Assembly: GCA_020216745.1 (NCBI GenBank)
Contig: JAIWNQ010000184.1
Location: 1-10,000 of the forward strand
Length of the DNA stretch: 10,000 nt
Direction: 5' to 3'
From: Candidatus Hydrogenedens sp.
Lineage (GTDB): Bacteria > Hydrogenedentota > Hydrogenedentia > Hydrogenedentales > Hydrogenedentaceae
Made by a program: the position numbers and the translations under genes. This document shows positions 1-8,464 of this stretch, in pieces. How positions within the stretch are numbered: the first letter of the stretch is position 1; the number at the start of each line of letters is the position of its first letter. The notes beneath the pieces were generated by a model. That model had not been told where the DNA came from. It saw only the letters and a list, made by a program, of their open reading frames with translations, and ran no database searches.

Positions 1-3000
1 GTTGACACGGGCGTTTCCCCGATTCGTGGCGGTGCTGGTGTATTTAACAATGGTATCGATTCATCTAATAGTGAAATTGGTAATGAAACAAAGATAGTGA
101 ACTGTACCTTCTATAATAATACTTCTGCCAATTTAAGTGGAAGTCAATTATACAATGCCAATACCATCATGAATAGTGGTTGTGGAGTTAATTTCCCAAG
201 GATTTACAATAACATTCTTTGGAATCCGACTGCTCCTGCCAATCCGCATATCCGGTCTTTTAGACCTGGTTTGGGTTTTGTATATTCAGCGGATGTGCAA
301 TATTGCGATGTGCAAAGTGGTTATGGTGGAGGTGGAGTAGGAAATATCAATTTAGACCCATTGTTCCGCAATCCAGGGAATAATGATTTGCGTTTAAGTT
401 TTTCACCAATGTCTCCTTGCATTAATGCTGGTTCCAATGCGTTAGTAGACCCGCCAACTGGTCCCACACGGTTGGATATCCGTAGTTACTATCGTGTAGA
501 AGGTGGTACGGTAGATATGGGCGCCTATGAAAATGTGATGTTCTCAGGTAATATGCCTGTGGATTTCTCAGGCACACCCACAGAGATTCTGGCAGGGCAA
601 TCTGTCCAGTTTACGGATTTGTCGGAGACCTATGGCTTATGGCCCGAGACAACCTGGTCTTGGAATTTTGGCGATAGTGGGACGAGTAATCAACAGAATC
701 CGAGTCATCAATACAATACTGCGGGCAGATACACTGTGTCATTGACAGTCACTACGGCGGAAGGGAATGGTAGTAATACGAAGACCGATTACATCATTGT
801 GCATACCCCGCCAGTAGCTCAATTTTCAGGCACTCCGTTGCAGGGACAGTATCCGTTGACTGTTCAGTTTACAGATGAATCAATAGCAGATGAGTTGCCT
901 GGGAATACAACACAAATAACCGATTGGTATTGGGATTTTAATGGAGATAGTTCATGGGATGCCCATTATACAACACCGACAAATCCACAATGGACATATA
1001 ACGTTGTTGGTATTTATACAGTTAGTTTGAGGGTGGTATCCCAGTATGGTGAAGATACGGAAACCAAAACGAACTATGTTGATGTTTGGCCCAATCCGTT
1101 GGCTGTTAGTAACATAGTGATACAAGAATTTGATCCACCGAGGGATAATCCATTTAATGAAGATGACTTCAGTTCGCCGACGGCTTTGAATCTGAGCGAT
1201 GGATATATTGGATTTGGTCGTTCGTTCCGTATGACAGTTACTGCCAGTGGTGGATATGGACCCCCGTATCAATATCAGTGGCAAATCTTCAAGGGTGGTT
1301 CTTGGGTTCCTGTTGCTGATGGGAGTTATACAAGGTTTGTAAATGGTTCGGATGGCGTAAACAATACTCAAGTTACAACGATAATTTCTGGAGCAACTAC
1401 AAATCAATTGACGGTGGAATATGCTATCCCCGGTCAGGAAGATGGACAGTATCGCTGTGTTGTGACTGACCCGAATGATACACCTCCTCCACCTAATCAA
1501 GTTACTTCTAACACAAAAACAATTACCATTAATCCTAATATGATAAGAACAATAGTAGATTTATCTCCAGAGGTTAAAAAGTATATCGGAGAAAATGCCA
1601 TTTATAGTTTCAAGTTTATAGGTGGTCCTGGAACGAATTATATATATCAGTGGTATGCTGATAGGGGTAGCGGTTTAGAAACGGTAGGTAGTGGAGGTAA
1701 TCCAGTAACTTTCTTCAACTTAGATATGACTATGCGTGGTAATTATTACGGAACAGCAGTGAATATTTCTGGTGGTGGCCAAACTGCGTTCTGTGGTCCG
1801 AGTACTTTGGATGTTCAGCCAGTGGTTAGTGTTTCTGCTCAACCGCAGAACATACACAGGAATACTGGTGGGACTGCTTCGTTTACTGCGACATTTGCGG
1901 GAGGCTATCCGCCATATACTTATGAATGGTTCTGGAATAGTACTCCGATTACTGATGGACCGCATCCGTCTGGTTCTGGCTCGACGGTGGCAATAACCAA
2001 TGATGGTGCAACAACTACATTGACCATCACTAATGTCCAACTTGCAGATGCGGGCAATTACAAAGCAAGGGCGACTGACTCTGAGAACCGTGGTGCACCT
2101 TCGACTGAAGATACTAACGAGGCGGAACTTACTGTAACAAATCCATTTGTAGTTACTGACCCAGCGCCGAGTCCAGCCACTTTGTATGAAGGTAATATAT
2201 ATGTAATTGCAATCACGGTGTCTGGAGGAACTCCGCCGTATACTTATATATGGCAGAGAGATACAGGAAGTGGATATCAGACATTGAATAATGGTGATTT
2301 AGGCGGAAGAGTGTCTATAAATAACGGTGTGGATAATTCTGTATTAGTTTTGACTGATGTTGTTATAGGTGATACGGGTTCATACCGTTGTGTTGGTGTT
2401 GATAGTGGACCTGACCCAGATGCCTATCCTGCAAATGCGGGCGTATTGAATGTATATGCGAACCTCGCAGTTAGCACGGAGCATCCTGTAGATGTAACTG
2501 AGAATGTTGGTAATCAAGCACAATTTACAGTTCAAACCACTGGCGGAATACCGCAATTAAATTATGAATGGCAATATGCGACAGATGAAAGCGGACCGTG
2601 GACGACGTTGTCTAACGGACCGCATCCGTTGCATGCCAGTTCAACTGTCTCTGGAGCAGATGTTCCAACGCTTGGAATTCAAATAGCGGAAGGTGCTCAC
2701 TTATCTGCGTTGCAAAATTCATACTATCGTTGTGTTGTAACTGATAGTGGGACACCGCAGAGTGGCACCTCTCGTGTAGCTAAACTCTCCATAACAAACT
2801 TTATCAATGTCCAGGGACCTGCGGATGTACGAGCATACACAGGAGAATCGCCAGTTCAGTTAGTTGTAAATGTCAGTGGTGGTCTACCACCGTTCTACTA
2901 CGAATGGTTCAAGGGCACAGAAAGTATATTAGGTCCTGTGGAAGGACAAAATGTGCTTGATTTAGGTTCCGCAGATGAAACAGATGCAGGTGATTACTAT

Positions 3001-4041
3001 GTAATTGTAAGTGATTCCAGTGGCGGATTAAATCCAAATGTAACATCGAGAGTAGCAAATGTGAAAGTTGCAGACCCGCCACAAATAATTACACATCCAC
3101 AAAGCCTGAATCTGTATGCTGGACAAGATGCAGTGTTCCAGGTAGAAGTAGTCGGTGGGTTTGAGCCATACAATTACGATTGGTGGCAGGTTGGTGTTGG
3201 TTCGTTAGGAGTTAATAATGCTACATTAGTAATACAGGATGTTGATGAGACTTATGATGGCGCGCAGTTTATAGTTTATGTGTCCGACCAGCCGTCAACA
3301 GTGAGTGGTTTGAATACTGTATTGACATCTGACCCAGCCTTATTGCGTGTAGCTAGTAGCGAAGTTGTATTTACTAAACAACCTCAAGACGCATCTTTAT
3401 ATATTGATGACCCATCCTTTGTGATGTCGGCAGATTTTGTTGGAGGTTTACCACCTGTTTATTACGAGTGGAAGCGCAATTTGCCTGGTGGAGGTACCGA
3501 GGTAGTTGCTGTTAATACATTAGAAATAGAAGTAAATACAGCATCCTTAACTGTAGGTACCTATGAATATTATCTTGAAGTAACCGATGATGTCCCGACA
3601 GTATATCAATCGCAACATGCCATAGTAGAGGTTGGTAAACATTTACAATTCGGACAAGACTTATTAGAAGAATACAATGCAACAGCAGGTGACCGTGTCG
3701 AAATGGTTGTTGAGGTAACAGGCGGTTTAGGTGATAAGACCTATACATGGTATCGAGATGTTGGAAATAAGACATTTGAAGTGATACCAGGTGCGATAGG
3801 TCCTGTTTTAGTAATTGACCCAGTAGAGATGGAGGATGCAGGTGAGTACTATGTGACTATTCAAGACGCGGGTAGTACTGTAACAGGAATGAATGATTTA
3901 GTTATATCACGTACCGCAACCTTGAATGTCGAGAAAGGTGTACCTGCAAGCACAAATGCTGGATTAGTGATAGTGGTTGTTATCTCCTCTATTGTTGGAG
4001 TAATGACAATTATCCGTAGAAAAGCATTTTTACGCAAGTAA
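1..4041 (+). CDS. Giant surface protein: beta-helix, 2 PKD, 9 Ig-like domains, C-terminal anchor (5' partial)
   Basis: The frame is open from base 1, so the gene starts upstream; at least 1,346 residues are encoded here. Bases 1 to about 540 encode the end of a right-handed parallel beta-helix, with short Asn/Gly-rich repeats such as NCTFYNN and IYNNILWN. This part closes with the SPCINAG and VDMGAYE hallmarks common in such proteins. Two PKD domains follow (about 556-810 and 811-1098), the first with WSWNFGD and a closing GRYTVSLTV strand. Nine divergent Ig-like domains run from 1099 to 3939, most with a GG-x-PP-Y-x-Y-x-W core and a D-x-G-x-Y strand. Bases 3958-4014 encode a hydrophobic helix, then the basic tail RRKAFLRK. 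No enzyme motif is visible. By family knowledge such proteins act outside the cell as adhesins or scaffolds; the ligand is unknown. No signal peptide is visible because the start is missing. Confidence 0.9.
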   Translation, partial: VDTGVSPIRGGAGVFNNGIDSSNSEIGNETKIVNCTFYNNTSANLSGSQLYNANTIMNSGCGVNFPRIYNNILWNPTAPANPHIRSFRPGLGFVYSADVQYCDVQSGYGGGGVGNINLDPLFRNPGNNDLRLSFSPMSPCINAGSNALVDPPTGPTRLDIRSYYRVEGGTVDMGAYENVMFSGNMPVDFSGTPTEILAGQSVQFTDLSETYGLWPETTWSWNFGDSGTSNQQNPSHQYNTAGRYTVSLTVTTAEGNGSNTKTDYIIVHTPPVAQFSGTPLQGQYPLTVQFTDESIADELPGNTTQITDWYWDFNGDSSWDAHYTTPTNPQWTYNVVGIYTVSLRVVSQYGEDTETKTNYVDVWPNPLAVSNIVIQEFDPPRDNPFNEDDFSSPTALNLSDGYIGFGRSFRMTVTASGGYGPPYQYQWQIFKGGSWVPVADGSYTRFVNGSDGVNNTQVTTIISGATTNQLTVEYAIPGQEDGQYRCVVTDPNDTPPPPNQVTSNTKTITINPNMIRTIVDLSPEVKKYIGENAIYSFKFIGGPGTNYIYQWYADRGSGLETVGSGGNPVTFFNLDMTMRGNYYGTAVNISGGGQTAFCGPSTLDVQPVVSVSAQPQNIHRNTGGTASFTATFAGGYPPYTYEWFWNSTPITDGPHPSGSGSTVAITNDGATTTLTITNVQLADAGNYKARATDSENRGAPSTEDTNEAELTVTNPFVVTDPAPSPATLYEGNIYVIAITVSGGTPPYTYIWQRDTGSGYQTLNNGDLGGRVSINNGVDNSVLVLTDVVIGDTGSYRCVGVDSGPDPDAYPANAGVLNVYANLAVSTEHPVDVTENVGNQAQFTVQTTGGIPQLNYEWQYATDESGPWTTLSNGPHPLHASSTVSGADVPTLGIQIAEGAHLSALQNSYYRCVVTDSGTPQSGTSRVAKLSITNFINVQGPADVRAYTGESPVQLVVNVSGGLPPFYYEWFKGTESILGPVEGQNVLDLGSADETDAGDYYVIVSDSSGGLNPNVTSRVANVKVADPPQIITHPQSLNLYAGQDAVFQVEVVGGFEPYNYDWWQVGVGSLGVNNATLVIQDVDETYDGAQFIVYVSDQPSTVSGLNTVLTSDPALLRVASSEVVFTKQPQDASLYIDDPSFVMSADFVGGLPPVYYEWKRNLPGGGTEVVAVNTLEIEVNTASLTVGTYEYYLEVTDDVPTVYQSQHAIVEVGKHLQFGQDLLEEYNATAGDRVEMVVEVTGGLGDKTYTWYRDVGNKTFEVIPGAIGPVLVIDPVEMEDAGEYYVTIQDAGSTVTGMNDLVISRTATLNVEKGVPASTNAGLVIVVVISSIVGVMTIIRRKAFLRK
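1099..3939 (+). repeat. Tandem array of nine Ig-like domains within the surface protein
   Basis: Domain starts, judged from the repeating GG-x-PP core and the aromatic W, are near 1099, 1540, 1822, 2146, 2464, 2803, 3079, 3361 and 3643. Units are about 90-145 codons long. They are clearly homologous at protein level but strongly diverged in DNA, so this is an old expansion and not a recent unstable repeat. One exact 13-base match (GGACCGCATCCGT) lies at 1957-1969 in unit 3 and 2617-2629 in unit 5, both encoding a GPHP loop, which suggests those two units are closer relatives. The last four units are the shortest and most regular. Confidence 0.8.
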
Positions 4042-4066
4042 GAATATCATAGCCGTATAGAAAAAT

Positions 4067-4098
4067 AACGGGCTATCGAATCTTTTCGATAGCCCGTT
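4067..4098. terminator. Bidirectional intrinsic terminator
   Basis: A 14-bp perfect stem (4067-4080 paired with 4085-4098) closes a 4-base TCTT loop. On the + strand the stem runs into TTTT (4097-4100) and then GGTTT. On the - strand the hairpin is followed by TTATTTTT. It lies 25 bases after the stop of the surface-protein gene and about 100 bases after the stop of the convergent sulfatase, so it can serve both. Confidence 0.85.
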
Positions 4099-4199
4099 TT
4101 GGTTTAAAGTCATTGTAAAAATATCAAATAAATCTGATAGAATTTAGTAAAAATTATGTGATTTATCTTCTTTCTTTCATAAGGGTGGGTAATGATAAA

Positions 4200-5609
4200 T
4201 TATACTTTTCCGCAGGGACGAATGTTCGCTTTTAAATCTTTATCATACCGAAGTGCAATATTTTTAAGCCGTTCTACTATTTTAGGATATTCATTTGTAA
4301 GATTCGTTTTTTCTGAAATATCATTTTCCAAATCATATAAAGATAATTCAATCTTTTCTTCTTTATATTTCCCCCGTTTTCTATTATTCCCTGGGAAATC
4401 AAGTTCTTGGTATTTGTGAGGGAGATGAAGTTTCCATTTTCCTTGACGAATGGCTTGTAGTTCATTATGGAGATAATACAAGAAGAAAGGATGGGGAGAA
4501 TTTGTATCTGGTTTTATAAACAAATTCCAAGTATTCTTCCCGTCACGAAAATCAGTTTTGGGATAGTCCGCATTTACAAGTTTGGTAAATGTAGGATAGA
4601 AATCAAACGTAGCACTTACTTCACTGCAAATTTTTCCTGAAGGGATAAATTGAGGTGACCATGCAATACAAGGAACACGCATTCCTCCTTCAAAAGTAGT
4701 CGCTTTACCACAGCGTAATGGACCTGCACTTCCTGCATGATTTCCATAAATTAACCATGGTCCATTATCTGATGTAAACACAACCAGTGTATTATCAGAG
4801 AGACCTGTCTCTTTAAGTGTATTTATTATTTCACCCACAGACCAGTCAATTTCCAGAACTGTATCACCATATAATCCAGCCCCTGACTTCCCTTCGAATT
4901 TCTTTGATACATAAATAGGCACATGCATCATTGTATGAGGTAGATATAAGAAAAATTTGTTATCTTTATTCTTCTTAATAAAATTAACGGCTCGCTCCGT
5001 ATATTCGGTAGTTAATTTTGATTGGTCTGGGTTTTCTTCAATTACTTTTAAGTTTTCTATTAAGGGTAATGGAGGAGCATTGGGTTCATTCTCATCTGGA
5101 CCCATATCATTAGAATAGGGGATACCATAATATTCATCAAAGCCATGATTCGGTGGGAGGAATGGTTGTAAATGTCCTAAATGCCACTTCCCATAACAAG
5201 CAGTATTATACCCAGCACCTTTTAATGCTTCTGCTAAGGTTACTTCATTGGGATTAATTCCAGTCCGTTCTCTATTCCCCAGAACACGAGGCAAACCAAC
5301 TCTCTGAGCATAGCATCCTGTCATTACAGAAGCACGCGTCGGAGTGCATACAGGAGCACAGGCATAAAAATCCGTAAAACGAACCCCTTCCTTCGCCATC
5401 TGGTCGAGGTTCGGTGTTGTATATTGAGTATTTCCATAACAACTGAGGTCACCATAGCCCATATCGTCCATCAGAATTAGGATGAAGTTCTGTGGCACTT
5501 TAGGCTTTGAGGCTTTTTTTATTTTGCCCTGCTTCGTTTGTGAAGCATAAACAGTAGGGCAGGTTAGTAAACCTAACACTGCCCTTTTTAAAAAATCTCT
5601 ACGCTCCAT
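4200..5609 (-). CDS. Tat-exported formylglycine-dependent sulfatase (arylsulfatase-type)
   Basis: A 469-residue type I sulfatase, the usual family length, which hydrolyses sulfate esters. The N-terminus ERRDFLKRAVLGLL is a twin-arginine signal, likely cut near VYA-S (residue 22), giving export after folding. The active-site set is complete: metal ligands D48 and D49 in the LMDDMGYGD motif; C88-T-P-T-R92, where C88 would become formylglycine; K141 and H143 in GKWHLG; H229; D281 and N282 in FTSDNGP; and K302. The CxPxR form needs a maturase (FGE or anSME type) encoded elsewhere. The start is fixed by the Tat motif directly after the ATG; the Shine-Dalgarno site is weak (AGG about 9 bases upstream), consistent with translation as second gene of an operon. 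The pseudopilin gene ends 56 bases upstream. The substrate cannot be read from sequence; a sulfated glycan is the usual guess. Stop is TAA. Confidence 0.93.
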   Translation of the reverse strand: MERRDFLKRAVLGLLTCPTVYASQTKQGKIKKASKPKVPQNFILILMDDMGYGDLSCYGNTQYTTPNLDQMAKEGVRFTDFYACAPVCTPTRASVMTGCYAQRVGLPRVLGNRERTGINPNEVTLAEALKGAGYNTACYGKWHLGHLQPFLPPNHGFDEYYGIPYSNDMGPDENEPNAPPLPLIENLKVIEENPDQSKLTTEYTERAVNFIKKNKDNKFFLYLPHTMMHVPIYVSKKFEGKSGAGLYGDTVLEIDWSVGEIINTLKETGLSDNTLVVFTSDNGPWLIYGNHAGSAGPLRCGKATTFEGGMRVPCIAWSPQFIPSGKICSEVSATFDFYPTFTKLVNADYPKTDFRDGKNTWNLFIKPDTNSPHPFFLYYLHNELQAIRQGKWKLHLPHKYQELDFPGNNRKRGKYKEEKIELSLYDLENDISEKTNLTNEYPKIVERLKNIALRYDKDLKANIRPCGKV

Positions 5610-5665
5610 CTCTATACCTGTAATTTGTTAAATTTAATTTTATTTACTATGTTATTATATGCGGA

Positions 5666-6592
5666 TTATGAAAATCCAACGGCGGTAGTTACCCAAGCGA
5701 ATCCCTGATTTACCGGTGCTTTGCCTGGATAACGAACAAATTCTACATGTCCGTCCATATATAGCACATTGCAGCCACCGGGTATGTGATTAAACCCTTG
5801 CGTTGCTGTTGCTACAAGGTCAAACATGATAAATACACTACTTTGCGCTTGTGCTGAAGCAGAGGGATTATTAATATCTGTTATAAGGAATCGTTCAATC
5901 CCTTCACGAAGCCGATATATCGTTGCAGTTCCGGCATTGCCATAAGGTACCCCGGCATTAATATCTTGGTCTGTTTTTGCTGGTACATCGGGTTCAGGTA
6001 CTGCATATAATTGTGCTGCAAGCATTACAAATTGTGCGGGACCCGTATAAGCAGAGTATTCGGGGTCAAATAATCCCAAGTTCATTTGCTCATCTGTATC
6101 TTCACACCGGTCCAATACGTAGCCTAAGTAGGCATAACTGGTATCAATACGGAACATACCTCTTTCCATGTTATTGCATGCAAGGTAGAATTCTGACTCA
6201 TTTGTAATGGGATTAATTAAATCTCCTGGCTTTGCTTCTGCATCCGAAGGACACAATGTGATATTAGGGTCTGTTAAATACTCGGGAAATATAGAAGGGA
6301 CATAAGGACCTACAGAAATTCTTAGAGTGTTAGTATGAGTTACAGGAAATCCTGCTGTATTACAATCTACAAGGTTTCCATAATACGCGCATAAACGAGG
6401 GAACCGTTCTCCTTTGGCTTCGTTGGAATACATCTTAAAGACCAATCCCCATTGTTTGAGGTTGTTCTGGCAACTGGAACGACGTGCCGCTTCACGGGCA
6501 CGAGCAAGAGCTGGCAATAATATCGCCGCAAGAATACCGATAATAGCGATGACAACAAGTAATTCAATGAGAGTAAAACCTTTTTTAGACAT
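5666..6592 (-). CDS. DUF1559-like type II/IV pseudopilin with H-x-DG C-terminal motif
   Basis: A 308-residue pseudopilin. The N-terminus [19 protein letters not shown] is a class III prepilin signal: prepilin peptidase would cut between G5 and F6, leaving F1 and E5 of the mature protein, followed by the hydrophobic assembly helix. The [20 protein letters not shown] stretch and the C-terminal NHIPGG...YMDGHVEF motif are typical of the DUF1559-like family that is greatly expanded in Planctomycetes and Lentisphaerae. Ten residues separate the H from DG here, not the nine of the named H-X9-DG form. AAGGAG lies 8 bases before the ATG, a good Shine-Dalgarno site. It is first gene of a pseudopilin-sulfatase operon with its own strong promoter. 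Members are thought to be minor pilus-like or secretion components; their precise role is not established. Stop is TAA. Confidence 0.93.
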   Translation of the reverse strand: MSKKGFTLIELLVVIAIIGILAAILLPALARAREAARRSSCQNNLKQWGLVFKMYSNEAKGERFPRLCAYYGNLVDCNTAGFPVTHTNTLRISVGPYVPSIFPEYLTDPNITLCPSDAEAKPGDLINPITNESEFYLACNNMERGMFRIDTSYAYLGYVLDRCEDTDEQMNLGLFDPEYSAYTGPAQFVMLAAQLYAVPEPDVPAKTDQDINAGVPYGNAGTATIYRLREGIERFLITDINNPSASAQAQSSVFIMFDLVATATQGFNHIPGGCNVLYMDGHVEFVRYPGKAPVNQGFAWVTTAVGFS

Positions 6593-6639
6593 GTTTTAGT
6601 CTCCTTTAATTAAAAGTTAATAATGATATTTATTAAAAT

Positions 6640-6656
6640 TGGTAAAACGATTACCA
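6640..6656 (-). promoter_or_regulatory. Palindromic operator candidate at the transcription start
   Basis: The + strand reads TGGTAAAACGATTACCA. The outer arms TGGTAA and TTACCA are perfect inverted repeats around a 5-base centre containing CG. It covers about +1 to +17 relative to the start predicted from the -10 at 6663-6668, a classical repressor position. The form resembles LacI-family operators, but the family of the regulator is inference and no regulator gene is in the window. Confidence 0.55.
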
Positions 6657-6662
6657 TAATCT

Positions 6663-6691
6663 ATAATAACATAGAAATACATATTTGTCAA
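6663..6691 (-). promoter_or_regulatory. Sigma70-type promoter for the pseudopilin-sulfatase operon
   Basis: On the - strand TTGACA (6686-6691) and TATTAT (6663-6668) are separated by 17 bases, and the -10 is preceded by TG one base away, an extended -10. The predicted start is near 6656, giving a leader of about 63 bases before the ATG at 6592. Confidence 0.75.
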
Positions 6692-6844
6692 GTAGGAAAT
6701 TAAATATTAATAATTATTATCATATAGAATTAAAGTATTAATTTGTGTTGTACAAAAAAAATATTGTGAGATTTGCATTATTAGCATACAGAATCAAAGA
6801 GTATATTAGGATGGTGAATTTTTTAATTGAAGATAAAAGGTATA

Positions 6845-8413
6845 TTAGTTGGATAGGTCATCTAACAATATTGATTCAAGACCTGATAGGAAGAAATTCA
6901 TTGTTTTATCATCTCTTTTTAGCGTAAGTTCCTCTCTATTTTCTGACAAATTCCATATCAAAACTTTCTTCACTGTTGGATACCATGCACAAACCACAGG
7001 TTTTTCATCAATAATATGCGGTATATGCTTTATTTGTGGAAGAATCGACTGTTTAAATTTGAAGAGAGTATTCAAGTCCTCAGGAATTTCCAAGCAATTA
7101 TCTTTTTTCACTCGTGAGATATACACACATTCCTTTTGTGGGAGATTATTCATATCATAATCATTGATAAACATCCAGCCCTCATGGGTAGGTTCTTCAA
7201 CCACTTCAAACGGAATCCCTAACGATAAAAACAAACTATATGGATTATCATCACTTACATATCTGCTTTTTTCTCCCCAATAATGTTTTAGAGGTCCGAC
7301 GGGTTTATGTCCTGCAATGACTTCATGAAATCGGGCTTGTTTTTTCATTTCATCAGGGAGGACATCCCAGTGTGTTATAGGGAAATGTTGAATTCCACTC
7401 ATGAACATTGTGTTCCGCACATCTGCAATCGTAGAGATGACTAATTTGGCACACATGTTTTTTGCAGACAATTTATCTGCTGGAAATGCTGTCGTTTCGC
7501 TAAATGTTTTCTTAGGTTCTGTAAAGCGACGGTGGAATAAGGCACTAAATAGTTCGTTGCATTTCCCTTTAACACTACCAAAACTATTGTCGTCAAACAT
7601 AAGTTCTCCGACACGGAATAAACGCCCCTGATAATCTTTCAGGCGTATGCCTGCTTTTTCACTCCCCATATACATTACCATGATACCCAGTTCAATTTCA
7701 GGGGCTCGTTTCTCTAATGTGTGAAAACAGGTAGTCAATTCATCACAGGTAAATTCTATCCATTCTCTTAAAATTCCTGTTAGATTTCGTTTTTGAACCG
7801 AATCAATAAGAGTTTCCCAATCCGAATTTTTATAACCATATTTATTCAAAAAAGCCTCTTTATGCTCATTGCAAAAACACCCGCCAATCATACCTGGACT
7901 TCGTGCTAAACGGAAATCATCATCCAAAAACACCTTTTTAATCCCATTAGTACTTAATACCTCTAAAGCCTTTGCATTCTCTTCGGTTGCAGGCGGATGA
8001 AGTGAAGTCCCTGCATACATCTTCATATCAGAACTAACCCCGGGTTTCCATTGTGTCGGTGGGGTTAGTGGAACATCCCCTGAATAACTACCCAATGAAT
8101 CACCTGGATGTCCGAGAGGGACATTAATTACATAAGCAGGTATTCCGACAGACTCGAATTTGTTTTTCCATGCCCGAATTGCTTCTGGTTTATAATACCA
8201 ATGCCCATAAAAATATCCACCAATCCATACTGCAAAAACGCCAGACCTTATAAAGATGTCGAACAAATCGGGTTCATGTTCCAATGCATCAATAGATATA
8301 GAAACATGATACTTACGAGTAGTAGATGAAGTCTCTGTTAATGAGGGAGAAGCATAAACTAAACCTACCCCCAACGCTACCGAACCTAAAAATGAACGAC
8401 GCGATATAATCAT
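6845..8413 (-). CDS. Tat-exported protein of unassigned family, possible glycosidase-like TIM barrel
   Basis: I do not recognise a named family. The 522-residue protein begins MIISRRSFLG, a twin-arginine motif, with likely cleavage near VYA-S (residues 19-22). I chose the ATG at 8413 because GGGAGGG lies 6 bases upstream; an in-frame ATG at 8455 would put 14 extra residues before the Tat signal. Residues about 35-340 alternate predicted strands and helices like a TIM barrel, with VFLDDDFR (D164-D166), GGCFC (177-181) and FSETTAFP (E306). Residues about 365-430 (SLGIPFEVV, then GWMFINDYD) resemble the Rossmann-like domain that follows the barrel in GH42-type enzymes. Residues about 470-522 look like a short C-terminal beta-sandwich. 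A secreted carbohydrate-active enzyme is therefore possible, but this is inference from layout. Downstream 252 bases separate it from the pseudopilin start. Stop is TAA. Confidence 0.85.
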   Translation of the reverse strand: MIISRRSFLGSVALGVGLVYASPSLTETSSTTRKYHVSISIDALEHEPDLFDIFIRSGVFAVWIGGYFYGHWYYKPEAIRAWKNKFESVGIPAYVINVPLGHPGDSLGSYSGDVPLTPPTQWKPGVSSDMKMYAGTSLHPPATEENAKALEVLSTNGIKKVFLDDDFRLARSPGMIGGCFCNEHKEAFLNKYGYKNSDWETLIDSVQKRNLTGILREWIEFTCDELTTCFHTLEKRAPEIELGIMVMYMGSEKAGIRLKDYQGRLFRVGELMFDDNSFGSVKGKCNELFSALFHRRFTEPKKTFSETTAFPADKLSAKNMCAKLVISTIADVRNTMFMSGIQHFPITHWDVLPDEMKKQARFHEVIAGHKPVGPLKHYWGEKSRYVSDDNPYSLFLSLGIPFEVVEEPTHEGWMFINDYDMNNLPQKECVYISRVKKDNCLEIPEDLNTLFKFKQSILPQIKHIPHIIDEKPVVCAWYPTVKKVLIWNLSENREELTLKRDDKTMNFFLSGLESILLDDLSN

Positions 8414-8464
8414 AAAAGACCCTCCCATCTCTGAAGGGAATAGTGCCAATGTCAATATGTTTAC

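Noticed and set aside
952..1500. 182-codon open frame on the - strand inside the surface-protein gene
   Set aside because: It is antisense to well-supported Ig/PKD coding sequence, shows no family features and has no Shine-Dalgarno context; it is a shadow frame. The same applies to the other short frames inside the large genes.
5545..5609. Lipoprotein signal (LLTC, C17) in the sulfatase
   Set aside because: Thr before the Cys is atypical for a lipobox, and the RRDFLK Tat motif explains the N-terminus better.
5654..5659. TATAAT (- strand) as an internal promoter for the sulfatase
   Set aside because: No credible -35 lies 16-18 bases upstream, so the sulfatase is better read as second gene of the operon.
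6801..6848. Direct repeat GTATATTAG, 39 bases apart
   Set aside because: Only nine AT-rich bases and two copies; not enough for a repeat element or array.
8413..8455. Longer start for the Tat protein at 8455
   Set aside because: It would put 14 residues ahead of the SRRSFLG motif, whereas the ATG at 8413 has GGGAGGG 6 bases upstream and gives a standard Tat signal.
8450..8455. TTGACA (- strand) as -35 of a promoter for the Tat protein
   Set aside because: At 17 bases the -10 would be AGAGAT, matching the consensus at only two positions.
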